51,190 nt of DNA from Melioribacter roseus. GTDB taxonomy: Bacteria > Bacteroidota > Ignavibacteria > Ignavibacteriales > Melioribacteraceae. The position numbers and the translations under genes were made by a program. Location: contig DYLK01000019.1 in assembly GCA_020722065.1 (NCBI GenBank), positions 1-51,190 of the forward strand, written 5' to 3'. The notes beneath the pieces are model-generated. The model saw nothing but the letters and a program-made list of their open reading frames with translations. It did no database searches and had not been told where the DNA came from. This document shows positions 19,257 to 28,981 of the stretch, in pieces (position 1 is the first letter of the stretch; each line of letters starts with the position of its first letter).

Positions 19257-20546
19257 TTACTTCTTAGAAAATTTTGATGAATTTGATTTTTCTTCCTTTA
19301 CAACTTGTGAACCATCTTCAAGTTCACGAGAGATTGATTTATATGGTCCACTAATTACTTCATTTCCGACTGATAAACCACTAATTATTTCAATATAATC
19401 GTCATCACTAATTCCAGTTTTTACTGGTTTTTTAACAGCTTTTCCATCTTTATATATAAAAACTATTTCTTGTAATTTGTGTTTTTTACCATTTGTTGGT
19501 GCTTGAATTTCCTCACTTTCATCTGAATTTTCTTTTTTGTAATTAGTTGGAGTATCCATTCTTGCAGTTACACTCTGAATTGGAACTGATATCACATTCA
19601 TTTTCGTTTCTGTTTCGATATCTGAATCACAAGACATTCCAGGTTTTATTTTTTCATTCTTTCCAATTAATTTGATTTTTACTTCAAAATTAACAACTTG
19701 ATCTTGTGTCCCAAGGTTTGCAGCAATTGCACTATTCCCAACTTGATAAACTACACCTTTAAATTTTTCTTCACCAAAAGCATCAATTGAAATGTTAGCT
19801 GTATCGCCGACTGAAACTAAAACTACGTCATTTTCATCAACTTCAACTACAGCTTCCATATTATTTAAATCTGCAATAGTCATTATATCTGTACCTTGAC
19901 TAAAACCGCTACCTAAAACTCTTTCGCCAAGTTCAACATTAAGTTTACTTACAACTCCGTCCAAAGGTGAATAAATTGAAGTCTTTGCTAAATCTTCTTC
20001 TTGTTCTTTAAGTGATTCTTGATTCTGACGAACATTAGCAATTTGAGATTCATATTGCCCTTTCGCACTTAAATAATTTGCTTTTGCAACATCAAGTTCT
20101 TGTTGTGAAACAAGTTGTTTTGTAAATAATTTTTTGATTCGTTCAAATTCAGCTTCAACTTTATCCAAATTTGCTTTTGAAACAGATAAACTTGCTTTTG
20201 CTGCTTCCAAAGAAGCAACTGCTCTATTTCGTTGTGCAATATATATATCAGGTTTTATTCTGATAAGCAAAGTTCCTTTTTTAACAAAATCACCTTCTTG
20301 AACAGGAAGTTGAACAATTTCACCAGTAACTTCGGGAGTAATTACCACTTTATCAATCGGGTCAATTGTTCCCGTTGCATTTACCACTTGAGTAATATTT
20401 CTCTTTTGAACTTTTTCGACAGTTACTTTTGTTATTTTTTCTTTATTACCATTTATAATTGCTATTACAATCAATGCAATTACTAGTAACCCAAGTGTAC
20501 TAAAAATTATGATTTTCTTCTTATTATTTTTATTAGATTTTCCCAT
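19257..20546 (-). CDS. HlyD/MacA-like periplasmic adaptor (membrane fusion protein)
   Basis: 429 residues. A single N-terminal membrane anchor (about residues 11-29, after a lysine-rich start) is followed by a lipoyl/barrel segment ([22 protein letters not shown]), a long coiled-coil hairpin (about 95-195), the second lipoyl half ([19 protein letters not shown]) and a beta-barrel. The end is rich in lysine and serine. It links the inner-membrane MacB-like complex with the outer-membrane TolC-like protein encoded just upstream. GGAG lies 6 nt before the ATG. Confidence 0.93.
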   Translation of the reverse strand: MGKSNKNNKKKIIIFSTLGLLVIALIVIAIINGNKEKITKVTVEKVQKRNITQVVNATGTIDPIDKVVITPEVTGEIVQLPVQEGDFVKKGTLLIRIKPDIYIAQRNRAVASLEAAKASLSVSKANLDKVEAEFERIKKLFTKQLVSQQELDVAKANYLSAKGQYESQIANVRQNQESLKEQEEDLAKTSIYSPLDGVVSKLNVELGERVLGSGFSQGTDIMTIADLNNMEAVVEVDENDVVLVSVGDTANISIDAFGEEKFKGVVYQVGNSAIAANLGTQDQVVNFEVKIKLIGKNEKIKPGMSCDSDIETETKMNVISVPIQSVTARMDTPTNYKKENSDESEEIQAPTNGKKHKLQEIVFIYKDGKAVKKPVKTGISDDDYIEIISGLSVGNEVISGPYKSISRELEDGSQVVKEEKSNSSKFSKK

Positions 20547-20561
20547 TTTTGCTCCAGGAAT

Positions 20562-21905
20562 TTAGTTCAAAAATTTGTTATCAATTTTTCCAATACTATT
20601 TAAAAGTGTTTGTTTATTTACAAGATATAAGAATTCAGCATCAATTTTATTTCTATATGCATCTTGATAATCACTATCTGCTTTCAGAACTTCAACTATA
20701 CTTGCAGAACCGAGTTTATATTTTTCACTTGTCAAATTTCTATTTTCTTCAGATGCTTTAAGAGTTTTAATGCTAACCTCTAATCCTTTTTTGGCGGTTT
20801 TAAGATTCAGAAACGATTGTTTCACTTCTTTTGCCACTTCTCGTTTATATGAATTATATTCTTCAATTCCATTTATTTCTGAAATTTTTGCAGATTCATA
20901 AGATAATGTTGTTCGATAATTACTAAAAATTGGAATACTTAACGAAAGTGATGCAGAATACGTATTTCTGTTAAATAAGCTACTAATTTCCGTCCCCGCA
21001 GTTCCCCAACCATAACTTCCACTTAAACTTGGTAAAAAGCCTCCGCGAGCTGCAATAACATTATCAGAGAGTGCTTGCAAATTGTACTCTTTGCTTTTTA
21101 TATCCGAACGATTTTCATAAGCTATTTGCACTAAACTTTCGATTGTTGAAAATTCTTCTTCAAATCTTGGTAAATCATTTATTGAAGTGAAAGGATTAAT
21201 AATTTGATATTCCTCCAAAACATCAAGCGAAAGAAAATGAAGCAATTCACTTACTGCTAATTGGTAATCGTTTTCTGCATTTATCAAAGAAAGTTCTGCA
21301 TTTCCTTCTTGAACTTGTTGAGCATATAAATCAGCATTTGGAACCGCACCAATTTTAACTTTTTCAGAAATTAAATCTGAAAATTTTCTATTGTAATCAA
21401 GATTATCTTTCCGCACTTTCAACATATTTTCAGCTTTGATAATATTGTAAAACAAAGTTTGTGCTTGCAAAACGATATCTTGTTTTAATTTATTCAAAGC
21501 TTGAATGTTTGATTGAAGTTGATTTTCGGCACTGCTGATTGTTGAATAATTCGCAAGTCCATCAAAAATTGTCCAACTTCCACCAACTCGCAAATTATAA
21601 TCTCGACTATCAGTTTCAGTGAATGGCGTTGTAACGATATTTCCCAAATAATCTTTTTGCTTGCCACCTTCGTCCATAATTTTTGCCCAACTCCAACCAG
21701 CTGATGCATTTAAACTCGGCAAAAGCTCCATTTTTGAAGATAAAACAGAATTTTTATAATTCTGAAGACTATTTTCGCTTGTTTTAAGAGTTGTGTTATT
21801 TTGAAGTGCGATGGAAATTACTTCATCGAGCGTTAATTTTTTCTGAGCAATGCTTGATGAAGTTACCAAAAGTATTAGGATTACCACTTTACTAATTCTA
21901 TGCAT
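20562..21905 (-). CDS. TolC-like outer membrane efflux protein
   Basis: 447 residues with a signal peptide (MHRISKVVILILLVTSSSIAQ) and two repeated OEP halves. Each half has long helices and a strand region (KLTLDEVISIALQNN at the start; RSDIKSKEYNLQALSDNVIAA in the second half), which is the TolC/OprM plan. It forms the trimeric outer-membrane channel for the MacA/MacB-like pump encoded downstream and is the first gene of the five-gene efflux operon. GGG precedes the ATG. Confidence 0.93.
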   Translation of the reverse strand: MHRISKVVILILLVTSSSIAQKKLTLDEVISIALQNNTTLKTSENSLQNYKNSVLSSKMELLPSLNASAGWSWAKIMDEGGKQKDYLGNIVTTPFTETDSRDYNLRVGGSWTIFDGLANYSTISSAENQLQSNIQALNKLKQDIVLQAQTLFYNIIKAENMLKVRKDNLDYNRKFSDLISEKVKIGAVPNADLYAQQVQEGNAELSLINAENDYQLAVSELLHFLSLDVLEEYQIINPFTSINDLPRFEEEFSTIESLVQIAYENRSDIKSKEYNLQALSDNVIAARGGFLPSLSGSYGWGTAGTEISSLFNRNTYSASLSLSIPIFSNYRTTLSYESAKISEINGIEEYNSYKREVAKEVKQSFLNLKTAKKGLEVSIKTLKASEENRNLTSEKYKLGSASIVEVLKADSDYQDAYRNKIDAEFLYLVNKQTLLNSIGKIDNKFLN

Positions 21906-22007
21906 TTTTTTCCCTAAAATAATTTTTCATAATACAAACTGACGGTATTACATTTTATAAGTTCCAAAATAATTTTCAAAATTCAATAAATATTAAATTT
22001 TGTAAAC

Positions 22008-22083
22008 CAGATTGCTTAGCGAAGCAAGAAATCTGTAAATGCATTATTGTCTTTTCTTTTTCTCAGATTGCAAGCGATCTGAG
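22008..22083. repeat. Pair of short dyad elements between cca and tolC
   Basis: Two adjacent imperfect palindromes share the sequence CAGATTGC. The first (22008-22035) nests GCTT/AAGC inside CAGATT/AATCTG. The second is a perfect 7-bp stem, CTCAGAT (22062-22068) with ATCTGAG (22077-22083). On the minus strand the second hairpin is followed by A-rich sequence, so neither is a standard terminator for cca. They may be transcript-processing hairpins or short dispersed palindromes. Confidence 0.4.
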
Positions 22084-22091
22084 TTGCATAT

Positions 22092-23510
22092 TTAATCAAT
22101 AAATTCGTTTTTAATTTTTAATAGATATTCCTTAGCTGCCTCATATTCATTCGGGATTATTCCCTCAAGAATTGCATTTTCAATTGCCGCTTTAATTTCA
22201 CCTACCTTTTTAGATGGGTGCAGATTACAAATTTCCATAATTTCTTCACCTCGAACGGGAGATTGGAATGCTCGTAATTTGTCTTTTTCTTCAACTTCTT
22301 TAATTTTTTCTACAACTCTATCATAATTTTTTAGATACTTTGTTACTTTTGCTAAGTTTTTACTTGTAATATCGGCTCGGCATAAAAGTATCAAATCATC
22401 TAAACTTTCACCAGCAGCAACAATTAATCTTCTTATTGCTGAATCAGTTACAATTTCATCAACAAGTGCAATTGGGCGAAGATGAAGTCGAACTAAATTT
22501 TCGACATAAGGAATATGCACAAACGGAAATTTCATCTTCTTGAAAATATGTTTTACCATTCTTGCCCCAATTTCTTCGTGTCCGTGAAAAGTCCAACCAA
22601 TTCCTTCTACAAAGTTCTTCGTTCGAGGTTTTGCAATATCGTGCAACAAACCAGCAATTCTAAGCCACAGATTATCAGATTTTGCTGCAATATTATCAAC
22701 CACTTGACAAGTATGTAAAAAAACATCTTTGTGGTGAAAATCTAATCTTTGTTCAACTCCACTTAAATTAGCAATTTCATTAAAAATAATTTCCATTACT
22801 CCCGTTTCTTGCAATAAAACTAAACCGATTGATGGTTTTTCTGCTCCCATTATTTTTAGAAATTCGTCAGATATTCTTTCTTGGGAAATAATTCTTAATC
22901 GCTCTCTCTGAGTTTTTATTCCTTGAATCGTTTCATCAGAAATCTTAAAATTCAATTGCGTTGCAAATCTGATTGCTCTCATAATACGTAAAGGGTCATC
23001 TGAAAATGTTTCATCTGGAGCAAGTGGTGTTTTAATTATTCTCTTTTTAAGATCTTTAATTCCCTCGAATTTATCTATAATTTCACCAAAATCCGTTTTC
23101 CCAATCGAAATAGCAATTGCATTGATTGTAAAATCTCTTCTATTTATATCATCATCAAGAGAACCAGAAGTAACTATAGGATTTCTACTTCCGAAATTAT
23201 ATGATTCTTTTCGTGCTCCCACAAATTCAAAATTCATTTTTTTGTACTTAAAGTGTGCAGTCCCAAAGTTTCGGAAAGTATTAATTTCATCTATATTAAA
23301 TTTTTTAGCAAGCTTTGTTGCAAACTCAACACCGTCGCCAAGTACTAAAAAATCCATTTCATCTCGCAATTCGTCTCGTCCAAGAATAATATCTCGTATG
23401 TAACCGCCAACTAAATAAATTTCCGAATCAGTCTCGATGGAAGTTTGTCTGAATTTTTCCCAGAAGTCGAATGTATTTAATTGCTTTTTTATTAGATATT
23501 CAATTTGCAT
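22092..23510 (-). CDS. CCA-adding / poly(A) polymerase family nucleotidyltransferase with HD domain
   Basis: 472 residues. The N-terminal class II nucleotidyltransferase head has VGGYIRDIILG and then RDEMDFLVLG; the metal-binding D-x-D of the family appears here as E-M-D. The RNA-binding neck follows (DDPLRIMRAIRFATQL, near residue 170), then an HD domain (LLHDIAKPRTKNF, HGHEEIGARM, about 290-340). Such proteins add or repair the 3' CCA of tRNAs, or add poly(A). Which activity applies cannot be settled by eye. It lies 1 nt downstream of the membrane metalloprotease gene. Confidence 0.9.
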   Translation of the reverse strand: MQIEYLIKKQLNTFDFWEKFRQTSIETDSEIYLVGGYIRDIILGRDELRDEMDFLVLGDGVEFATKLAKKFNIDEINTFRNFGTAHFKYKKMNFEFVGARKESYNFGSRNPIVTSGSLDDDINRRDFTINAIAISIGKTDFGEIIDKFEGIKDLKKRIIKTPLAPDETFSDDPLRIMRAIRFATQLNFKISDETIQGIKTQRERLRIISQERISDEFLKIMGAEKPSIGLVLLQETGVMEIIFNEIANLSGVEQRLDFHHKDVFLHTCQVVDNIAAKSDNLWLRIAGLLHDIAKPRTKNFVEGIGWTFHGHEEIGARMVKHIFKKMKFPFVHIPYVENLVRLHLRPIALVDEIVTDSAIRRLIVAAGESLDDLILLCRADITSKNLAKVTKYLKNYDRVVEKIKEVEEKDKLRAFQSPVRGEEIMEICNLHPSKKVGEIKAAIENAILEGIIPNEYEAAKEYLLKIKNEFID

Positions 23511-25649
23511 TTAATTCAACTTTATGTTTTTAATGATGTTTTGATTGGAATTCATCCAAATAACTTTTTCAATAAATCTCTGTGATTCTGGTATATTTGC
23601 CAAGTTTTCCAATCTACTTTTTATAATTAAGGCGTTTTCAAAGTCCAAATTTGTTAAAAAATAATTCCCAATAAAAATCATACTTTCGATATTTTTTTCA
23701 TTTTGCAAGTCTATTTGTGTAAAATATTGAACATTTTCTTTATAACTTAAGTAAGGTATTAATTCTTCAAGAAAATTGATTTGTGGATTTTTCTCAAAAT
23801 TTTCTTTCAAAATCTGAGTTTTATATTCTTTAGAAAGAAAATATCCAGTAAAATCAATTTTTCCATATTCCATTAAATCAGTAATTATTTGCGTTTTTTG
23901 GCGAATTTCTTTGTTAACACTTTCACTTAACAATTTGTAAGATATTTTTTTTGCTTCAGTAAGATGATTTTTAACTAATTCAACTTTAAGTTTATAATAC
24001 AGTAGTAAATCGTTATAAATTGTATTTTTTAATATATCTTCATTTTGCCCAATTATGAATTCGACTGAATCATATTTTTCAGATTTGAATAACAAATTGA
24101 GTGCTTTGAAAAAAACTCTCGGATTTTGATATTTTTCCCAAATAGAATTATAAATTTCGATTGCATCGGACAATTTATTCATTTTAACAAATTCATCCGC
24201 TTTCTGAATCTGCTCCGCAATGAAATGATTATTTGCTTTTTTATAAATTGGTTTTACTTTCGAGAAAAGTTTTTCAAATTCATTAAAATTTATTAATTCA
24301 ACTTTTTCGATAATTCCCCAAAATTCCTTTTCATCATATTCAATTTTGTTCCCAAAAGTTAAAGTATAATTTCCATTTTGATAATATTTTTTAAACTTTT
24401 GTACCCCATATTTCCCAACAAGATATTTAACGTAACTTCCACTAATTAAATAACTTACAGTTGGTGAATAAATAAAGAATTTATTCTCAATAAATAATTT
24501 TTTAATACTTAATGAAGAATCTTTTTCCTTAAAATATTTTGCAAGTTCAAATAATGGATAACCTAATAAGTTATCTTCAATAAAAATAGGAAGCCCTTCG
24601 AGTGCAGCAAAATTATAATTGTGTGGCAACTTCAAATATCCATTGCCAATGTTTTTTGAATAAGAATGTACTAATTCGTGAAGTATATTTTCATCGAAAG
24701 AATTTTCATCTAAAAATATCGAATTTTGCCATATTTTGCTTACATCTGCTCCAGACGAACCAAAATAACGTTGTTTTTGGAAATTATCACAAAAAATATA
24801 AGTTTCAACTTTTTGCTTTAAGTTCAATTGAATTTTTGAAAATATTTTAGATTTTTCATATTCATGCTCTAAAATTCTGTATTTTGATAAAACTTCATTA
24901 AAGTTACAAAAAGAAGTTATCTTGAAATTTTTGTTTTCAATTATGCATTTTGATTGTTTCTGCAAACTTCTATTTGAAGTGGAAAAGCCCAAAACTGGTT
25001 TAATAAAAATTAAATAAATAGAGAAAATTATTATAGTTACAGTAATTCCTATTTTTTTGTTTAGACTTTTAGCTAAAAAGTAAAAAGCCATTAACAAAAA
25101 AATCGTAATAACTCTATAAAAAAAAAATTTTCCATCTAATGAGATATAATCGTCATAAATCGTCCCTGGGAAATAGCCTATTATCGGATTATAAAAGTAA
25201 ATCTGAGGTAAAAAATAAATTTCGAAAATGGGTATTAAAGCTAATATGCCAACAATTAAATAATAAACTAATATTTTGTGTTTTGGAGCATAAGAAATAA
25301 TTGTTAACCAAATTATATATAAATTTATAAGTGTAAAGAGAAAGATTCCGATAAAATATTTAGTTTCAAATAACAATAATTCTATAGAATTAAAATGTTT
25401 AATAATTAGAGCAATTATTTGAAATAAAATAAAGAATACGATTGGATTTTTATAATGGGCAACTTTGGAAGTAGAGTTTACTTTTCCATTTATTTCCATA
25501 ATTATTGGAAATAAAAGTACAAGCAAAAATACATTCACAATAAAAAATTCATAACTAATGTTATTTAAAAGCGGTGAGAAAAATGAGATTAGATTAATGG
25601 CTATAACTATAATGATTACAACACTTTGAGCTATTTTACTTCTATTCAT
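23511..25649 (-). CDS. Multi-spanning membrane protein with gluzincin (HELVH) protease domain
   Basis: 712 residues of unrecognised family. Residues 1 to about 220 contain around seven hydrophobic segments. A soluble domain follows with LHELVHSY, a zinc-protease HExxH motif (H324, E325, H328), and ALEGLPIFIED 23 residues later, giving a plausible third ligand, E351. This spacing resembles the peptidase MA / gluzincin clan. Residues about 480-700 are helical and resemble TPR-like repeats. The catalytic domain probably faces the periplasm, but topology was not computed. It sits in a minus-strand run with murA upstream (3 nt) and the CCA enzyme downstream. The metalloprotease motif is clear; the substrate is unknown. 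Confidence 0.75.
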   Translation of the reverse strand: MNRSKIAQSVVIIIVIAINLISFFSPLLNNISYEFFIVNVFLLVLLFPIIMEINGKVNSTSKVAHYKNPIVFFILFQIIALIIKHFNSIELLLFETKYFIGIFLFTLINLYIIWLTIISYAPKHKILVYYLIVGILALIPIFEIYFLPQIYFYNPIIGYFPGTIYDDYISLDGKFFFYRVITIFLLMAFYFLAKSLNKKIGITVTIIIFSIYLIFIKPVLGFSTSNRSLQKQSKCIIENKNFKITSFCNFNEVLSKYRILEHEYEKSKIFSKIQLNLKQKVETYIFCDNFQKQRYFGSSGADVSKIWQNSIFLDENSFDENILHELVHSYSKNIGNGYLKLPHNYNFAALEGLPIFIEDNLLGYPLFELAKYFKEKDSSLSIKKLFIENKFFIYSPTVSYLISGSYVKYLVGKYGVQKFKKYYQNGNYTLTFGNKIEYDEKEFWGIIEKVELINFNEFEKLFSKVKPIYKKANNHFIAEQIQKADEFVKMNKLSDAIEIYNSIWEKYQNPRVFFKALNLLFKSEKYDSVEFIIGQNEDILKNTIYNDLLLYYKLKVELVKNHLTEAKKISYKLLSESVNKEIRQKTQIITDLMEYGKIDFTGYFLSKEYKTQILKENFEKNPQINFLEELIPYLSYKENVQYFTQIDLQNEKNIESMIFIGNYFLTNLDFENALIIKSRLENLANIPESQRFIEKVIWMNSNQNIIKNIKLN

Positions 25650-25652
25650 TTT

Positions 25653-26918
25653 CTAAAATTCTTCAGTTTTCACTCTTTCAATTTGAGCACCTAATTTAGT
25701 CAATTTTTCTTCAATTTTTTCATATCCACGGTCCAAGTGATAAATTCTTAAAACTTCTGTTTGACCTTTTGTTGCTAACCCTGCTAAAACTAAAGATGCA
25801 GATGCTCTCAAATCAGTTGACATAACTTTTGCACCTTTTAAACTTGTAACACCGTTAACTACTGCAGTATTTTCCTTTAATTCAATAGAAGCTCCTAAAC
25901 GAATTAATTCGGGGACATGTTTAAATCTATCAAAATATATAGTATCAGTTGTATGCGAAGTTCCATTTGCTAAAGACATGTAGGCAATCCATTGTGCTTG
26001 CAAATCTGTAGGAAATCCAGGATAAATTGATGTAGAAACATTAACTGGTTTTATAGAATCTGAAATATTTTTAATTGAGACTAAATCGTTGTTAATATTG
26101 ATTTTACAACCACTTTCTTCCAGTTTTTCAAATAAAATGGAAAGGTGATCGCTATTTTTATATTCTAATGTAATTTCACCTTTGGTAATTGCCGAGGCGA
26201 TTAAAAGAGTTCCCGCTTCAATTCTATCATCAATATTTTCACAATTATTAGGAGTTAAGTCTTCAACTCCTTCAATTTCAAGAATGTTTGTACCAATTCC
26301 ATTAATTCGTGCTCCCATTTTGAGAAGAGAATTTGCGAGTAAAGTAATTTCAGGCTCTATTGAAGCATTAATTATTTTTGTTGTTCCTTTCGCCAAAACT
26401 GCTGCCATTAAAGCATTTCCAGTTGCTCCAACTGAGGAAATCTCAAAATTAATTTTAGTTCCAATTAACTTAGAAGATTTTGCAATTATGTAGCCATCTT
26501 CATAATCAATTTCTGCTCCAAGTTTTTTCATAGAATCAATATGTAAATTGATTGGTCTTGGTCCCCAAGCACAACCTCCAGGCATTGAAACTTTTGCATA
26601 ACCGTAACGAGCTAATAATGGACCGAGTACATAGATTGAAGCTCGCATTTTTTTAACATGTTCATAAGGAGCATCTTGATTATGAATCTTAGAATTATCG
26701 ATAGTTAGAGTACCATTATCAAATGTAATGACTGAACCTAAATGTTCCATCAATTTTTTCATTGTGAAAATATCATTTACATGTGGAATGTTAGTTAACC
26801 TATTTTTACCATTTGTCAATAATGTTGCTGGCATAATAGCTAAAGCAGAATTTTTTGCCCCGCTTACTTTCACTTTGCCAAATAAGGGTTTTCCACCGAG
26901 AATAATAAATTTTTCCAT
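25653..26918 (-). CDS. murA: UDP-N-acetylglucosamine 1-carboxyvinyltransferase
   Basis: 421 residues, normal for MurA. The N-terminal KVSGAKNSALAIMPA has the K-N pair that binds phosphoenolpyruvate. C116 in MPGGCAWGPRPINLHI matches the E. coli C115 loop, the fosfomycin target. DLRASASLVLAGL near residue 370 is also conserved. It performs the first committed step of peptidoglycan precursor synthesis, transferring enolpyruvate to UDP-GlcNAc. Neighbours are a protein kinase gene upstream (3 nt) and the metalloprotease gene downstream (3 nt), so they are probably co-transcribed. Confidence 0.96.
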   Translation of the reverse strand: MEKFIILGGKPLFGKVKVSGAKNSALAIMPATLLTNGKNRLTNIPHVNDIFTMKKLMEHLGSVITFDNGTLTIDNSKIHNQDAPYEHVKKMRASIYVLGPLLARYGYAKVSMPGGCAWGPRPINLHIDSMKKLGAEIDYEDGYIIAKSSKLIGTKINFEISSVGATGNALMAAVLAKGTTKIINASIEPEITLLANSLLKMGARINGIGTNILEIEGVEDLTPNNCENIDDRIEAGTLLIASAITKGEITLEYKNSDHLSILFEKLEESGCKININNDLVSIKNISDSIKPVNVSTSIYPGFPTDLQAQWIAYMSLANGTSHTTDTIYFDRFKHVPELIRLGASIELKENTAVVNGVTSLKGAKVMSTDLRASASLVLAGLATKGQTEVLRIYHLDRGYEKIEEKLTKLGAQIERVKTEEF

Positions 26919-26921
26919 ATT

Positions 26922-28844
26922 TTATCTAGATTTGAAGTTAATAAGTGAACCGTTACTTCCGACTACAAATAAATTCCCAGATTTTGTAACAGTAAAATCT
27001 TGTAACGGATAATATATTTTGGATGTAACTGTTTGCCAAGTTTTTCCGCTATTTTCTGAAATTAACATTACCCCGCGATTTCCAATTGCAAAAACTAAAT
27101 CATCAGTGATAAATCGAATGCGACTTAATGTTACAGAATTTCCGATTTCTTCACTAGTCCAAGTTTTACCAGCATCTTTAGTGCTAAAAATTGCATTAGT
27201 TCCTCCAACTGCAATTCCACTTTTATCACTTTTAAAAGAAATTGATTTCAAATACTTATTAGTAAACTTGTCAATTTCTTCCCACCTATAACCTGAATCA
27301 TCAGTTCGAAGCATTGTTCCATTCCAACCTACAATGTAACCTTCATTGTGAGAAACAAATTCAATATCATATAGAATATCTGAAGTTCCGCTTTTTATTG
27401 CAAACCAACTCGTTCCTCCATCTTCTGTACGATAAATTTCACCTTTACTCCCAACTATAAAACCAAGTTGATTATTAACAAATTCCACATCAAATAACGA
27501 TGCAGTTGTATTTAACTCCATTTTAGAAATATTTTGTAATAAATTCTCGGATTTTACTGCTAAACCATTCTGCCCAACAAGAATTGCTTTGCCATTTTCG
27601 AAAAATTCTGATGCTAATATTGTTCTTCCATTAATTATATCAATTGAATCTGAAGTTACAACTTTTACTTTGTTCCATGTTTTTCCATCTAAAGTGCGAA
27701 GTACTAGTCCTGAATCTCCAAAAATATATCCAATATTTTCGTTCACAAAATTAATATGGTGAAGATTTGCTTGTGTGCCTATTTCAATTGATGTTAAACT
27801 TTCAAGATTTATATGTTTATTTGATTTGAAAAAATTACCAACATTATATTTCTCCATCTCTTCTAAAGTGTCGCTTTTCAGAAATTCATCGACTTGTTTA
27901 TAGATAAAATTCATAATGATTAGTAAAATTGCAAGAAAACCGACAATAAAGAAAATAGGTGCATATTTTTTTATACCTTTTTTTCCTACTGTTTGTGTGC
28001 CAGTTGGACTAAAATCTTTTAGTTTTTCGTATTTAACAATGTCATTTTTGAATTCATAACAATCTTTATATCTTTCAGCTGGATTTTTGGCAAGTGCTTT
28101 GGCTACAATTCCATCAATCGCCGGAGGTAACTCCGAAAGTTTAGTTGTAATCTTTGGAATTTCATTTTTCATGTGTGCTTCTAATACTTCATATTCGCTA
28201 TCGCCCATAAATGGTGGCTCGCCAGTTATAATCTCGAATAAAGTACAGCCAAGTGCATAAATATCAGTATGGAATGTAACATCTTTTCCTTTTATTTGCT
28301 CTGGACTCATATAAAATGGAGTTCCAACTTTAGCACCAGTTCTTGTAACTGAATTATCATCAAATACCGATTTTGAAATTCCAAAATCCATTATTTTGGC
28401 TGAGCCATCCTGTGTTACAATAATATTAGATGGTTTTATATCTCGATGAATAAATCCTTTTGAATGTGCATATCCAACAGCTGTAAGAACTTGTTTCATC
28501 AAAAAAAGAGCATCATTTATATGTAATCTTCTTTTCTGATAAATTAATTTGTCTAAACTTGTTCCCTCTACAAACTCCATTACAATTCCAAGCATTCCTT
28601 CGTAATCTAAAAATCCATAAACTGTTACAATATTTGAATGATTTAACTTAGCTTGATTTTTAGCTTCACGTTTGAATCTTTCACGAATATTTGGGTTATC
28701 AAAAATTTCACTTTTGAGAAATTTGATGGCAACATAACGTTCCAAATTGTTATCGTACGCACGGTAAACAATACCCATTCCGCCTCTACCCAAAATTTGA
28801 ATTATTTTGTAACCTTGTATGTTTTGTCCGATTAATTCTTTCAT
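26922..28844 (-). CDS. Membrane Ser/Thr protein kinase with Ycf48-like propeller
   Basis: 640 residues. The N-terminal Hanks-type kinase has a glycine loop GRGGMG (19-24), catalytic lysine K41, HRDIKPSN (catalytic D135), DFGISK and SPEQIKG. A single membrane helix (about 291-313) follows. Residues about 345-640 are repeats of the Ycf48/BNR type (GFIVGSKGEIYRTEDGGTSW, GYIVGWNGTMLRTDDSG), predicted to fold as an extracytoplasmic beta-propeller. This is the PknB-like plan with a propeller as the outer sensor, so it likely senses something outside and phosphorylates cytoplasmic proteins. It is followed by murA, but a link to cell wall synthesis is only suggestive. Confidence 0.92.
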   Translation of the reverse strand: MKELIGQNIQGYKIIQILGRGGMGIVYRAYDNNLERYVAIKFLKSEIFDNPNIRERFKREAKNQAKLNHSNIVTVYGFLDYEGMLGIVMEFVEGTSLDKLIYQKRRLHINDALFLMKQVLTAVGYAHSKGFIHRDIKPSNIIVTQDGSAKIMDFGISKSVFDDNSVTRTGAKVGTPFYMSPEQIKGKDVTFHTDIYALGCTLFEIITGEPPFMGDSEYEVLEAHMKNEIPKITTKLSELPPAIDGIVAKALAKNPAERYKDCYEFKNDIVKYEKLKDFSPTGTQTVGKKGIKKYAPIFFIVGFLAILLIIMNFIYKQVDEFLKSDTLEEMEKYNVGNFFKSNKHINLESLTSIEIGTQANLHHINFVNENIGYIFGDSGLVLRTLDGKTWNKVKVVTSDSIDIINGRTILASEFFENGKAILVGQNGLAVKSENLLQNISKMELNTTASLFDVEFVNNQLGFIVGSKGEIYRTEDGGTSWFAIKSGTSDILYDIEFVSHNEGYIVGWNGTMLRTDDSGYRWEEIDKFTNKYLKSISFKSDKSGIAVGGTNAIFSTKDAGKTWTSEEIGNSVTLSRIRFITDDLVFAIGNRGVMLISENSGKTWQTVTSKIYYPLQDFTVTKSGNLFVVGSNGSLINFKSR

Positions 28845-28927
28845 ATCATGTTTGAATAATTAATAAAAATAATATCTTAAATTCGGAAAAGATTTTCGTT
28901 TTTTTATTACAAATCTCTATTTTTTTT

Positions 28928-28963
28928 CATAAGCCCACAAAGTATTAACTTAATGGGCTTATG
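28928..28963. repeat. Perfect 10-bp inverted repeat between htpG and the kinase gene
   Basis: CATAAGCCCA (28928-28937) and TGGGCTTATG (28954-28963) pair perfectly with a 16-nt loop, 19 nt beyond the htpG stop. On the minus strand, the direction of both neighbours, the stem is followed by seven A, not T. So it does not look like an ordinary Rho-independent terminator and may be an mRNA-stabilising or processing hairpin. Confidence 0.6.
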
Positions 28964-28981
28964 ATATTTGTATAAAAAATT

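Noticed and set aside
28928-28963. Hairpin after htpG as a Rho-independent terminator
   Set aside because: On the transcribed minus strand the stem is followed by A, not T; kept only as an inverted repeat.
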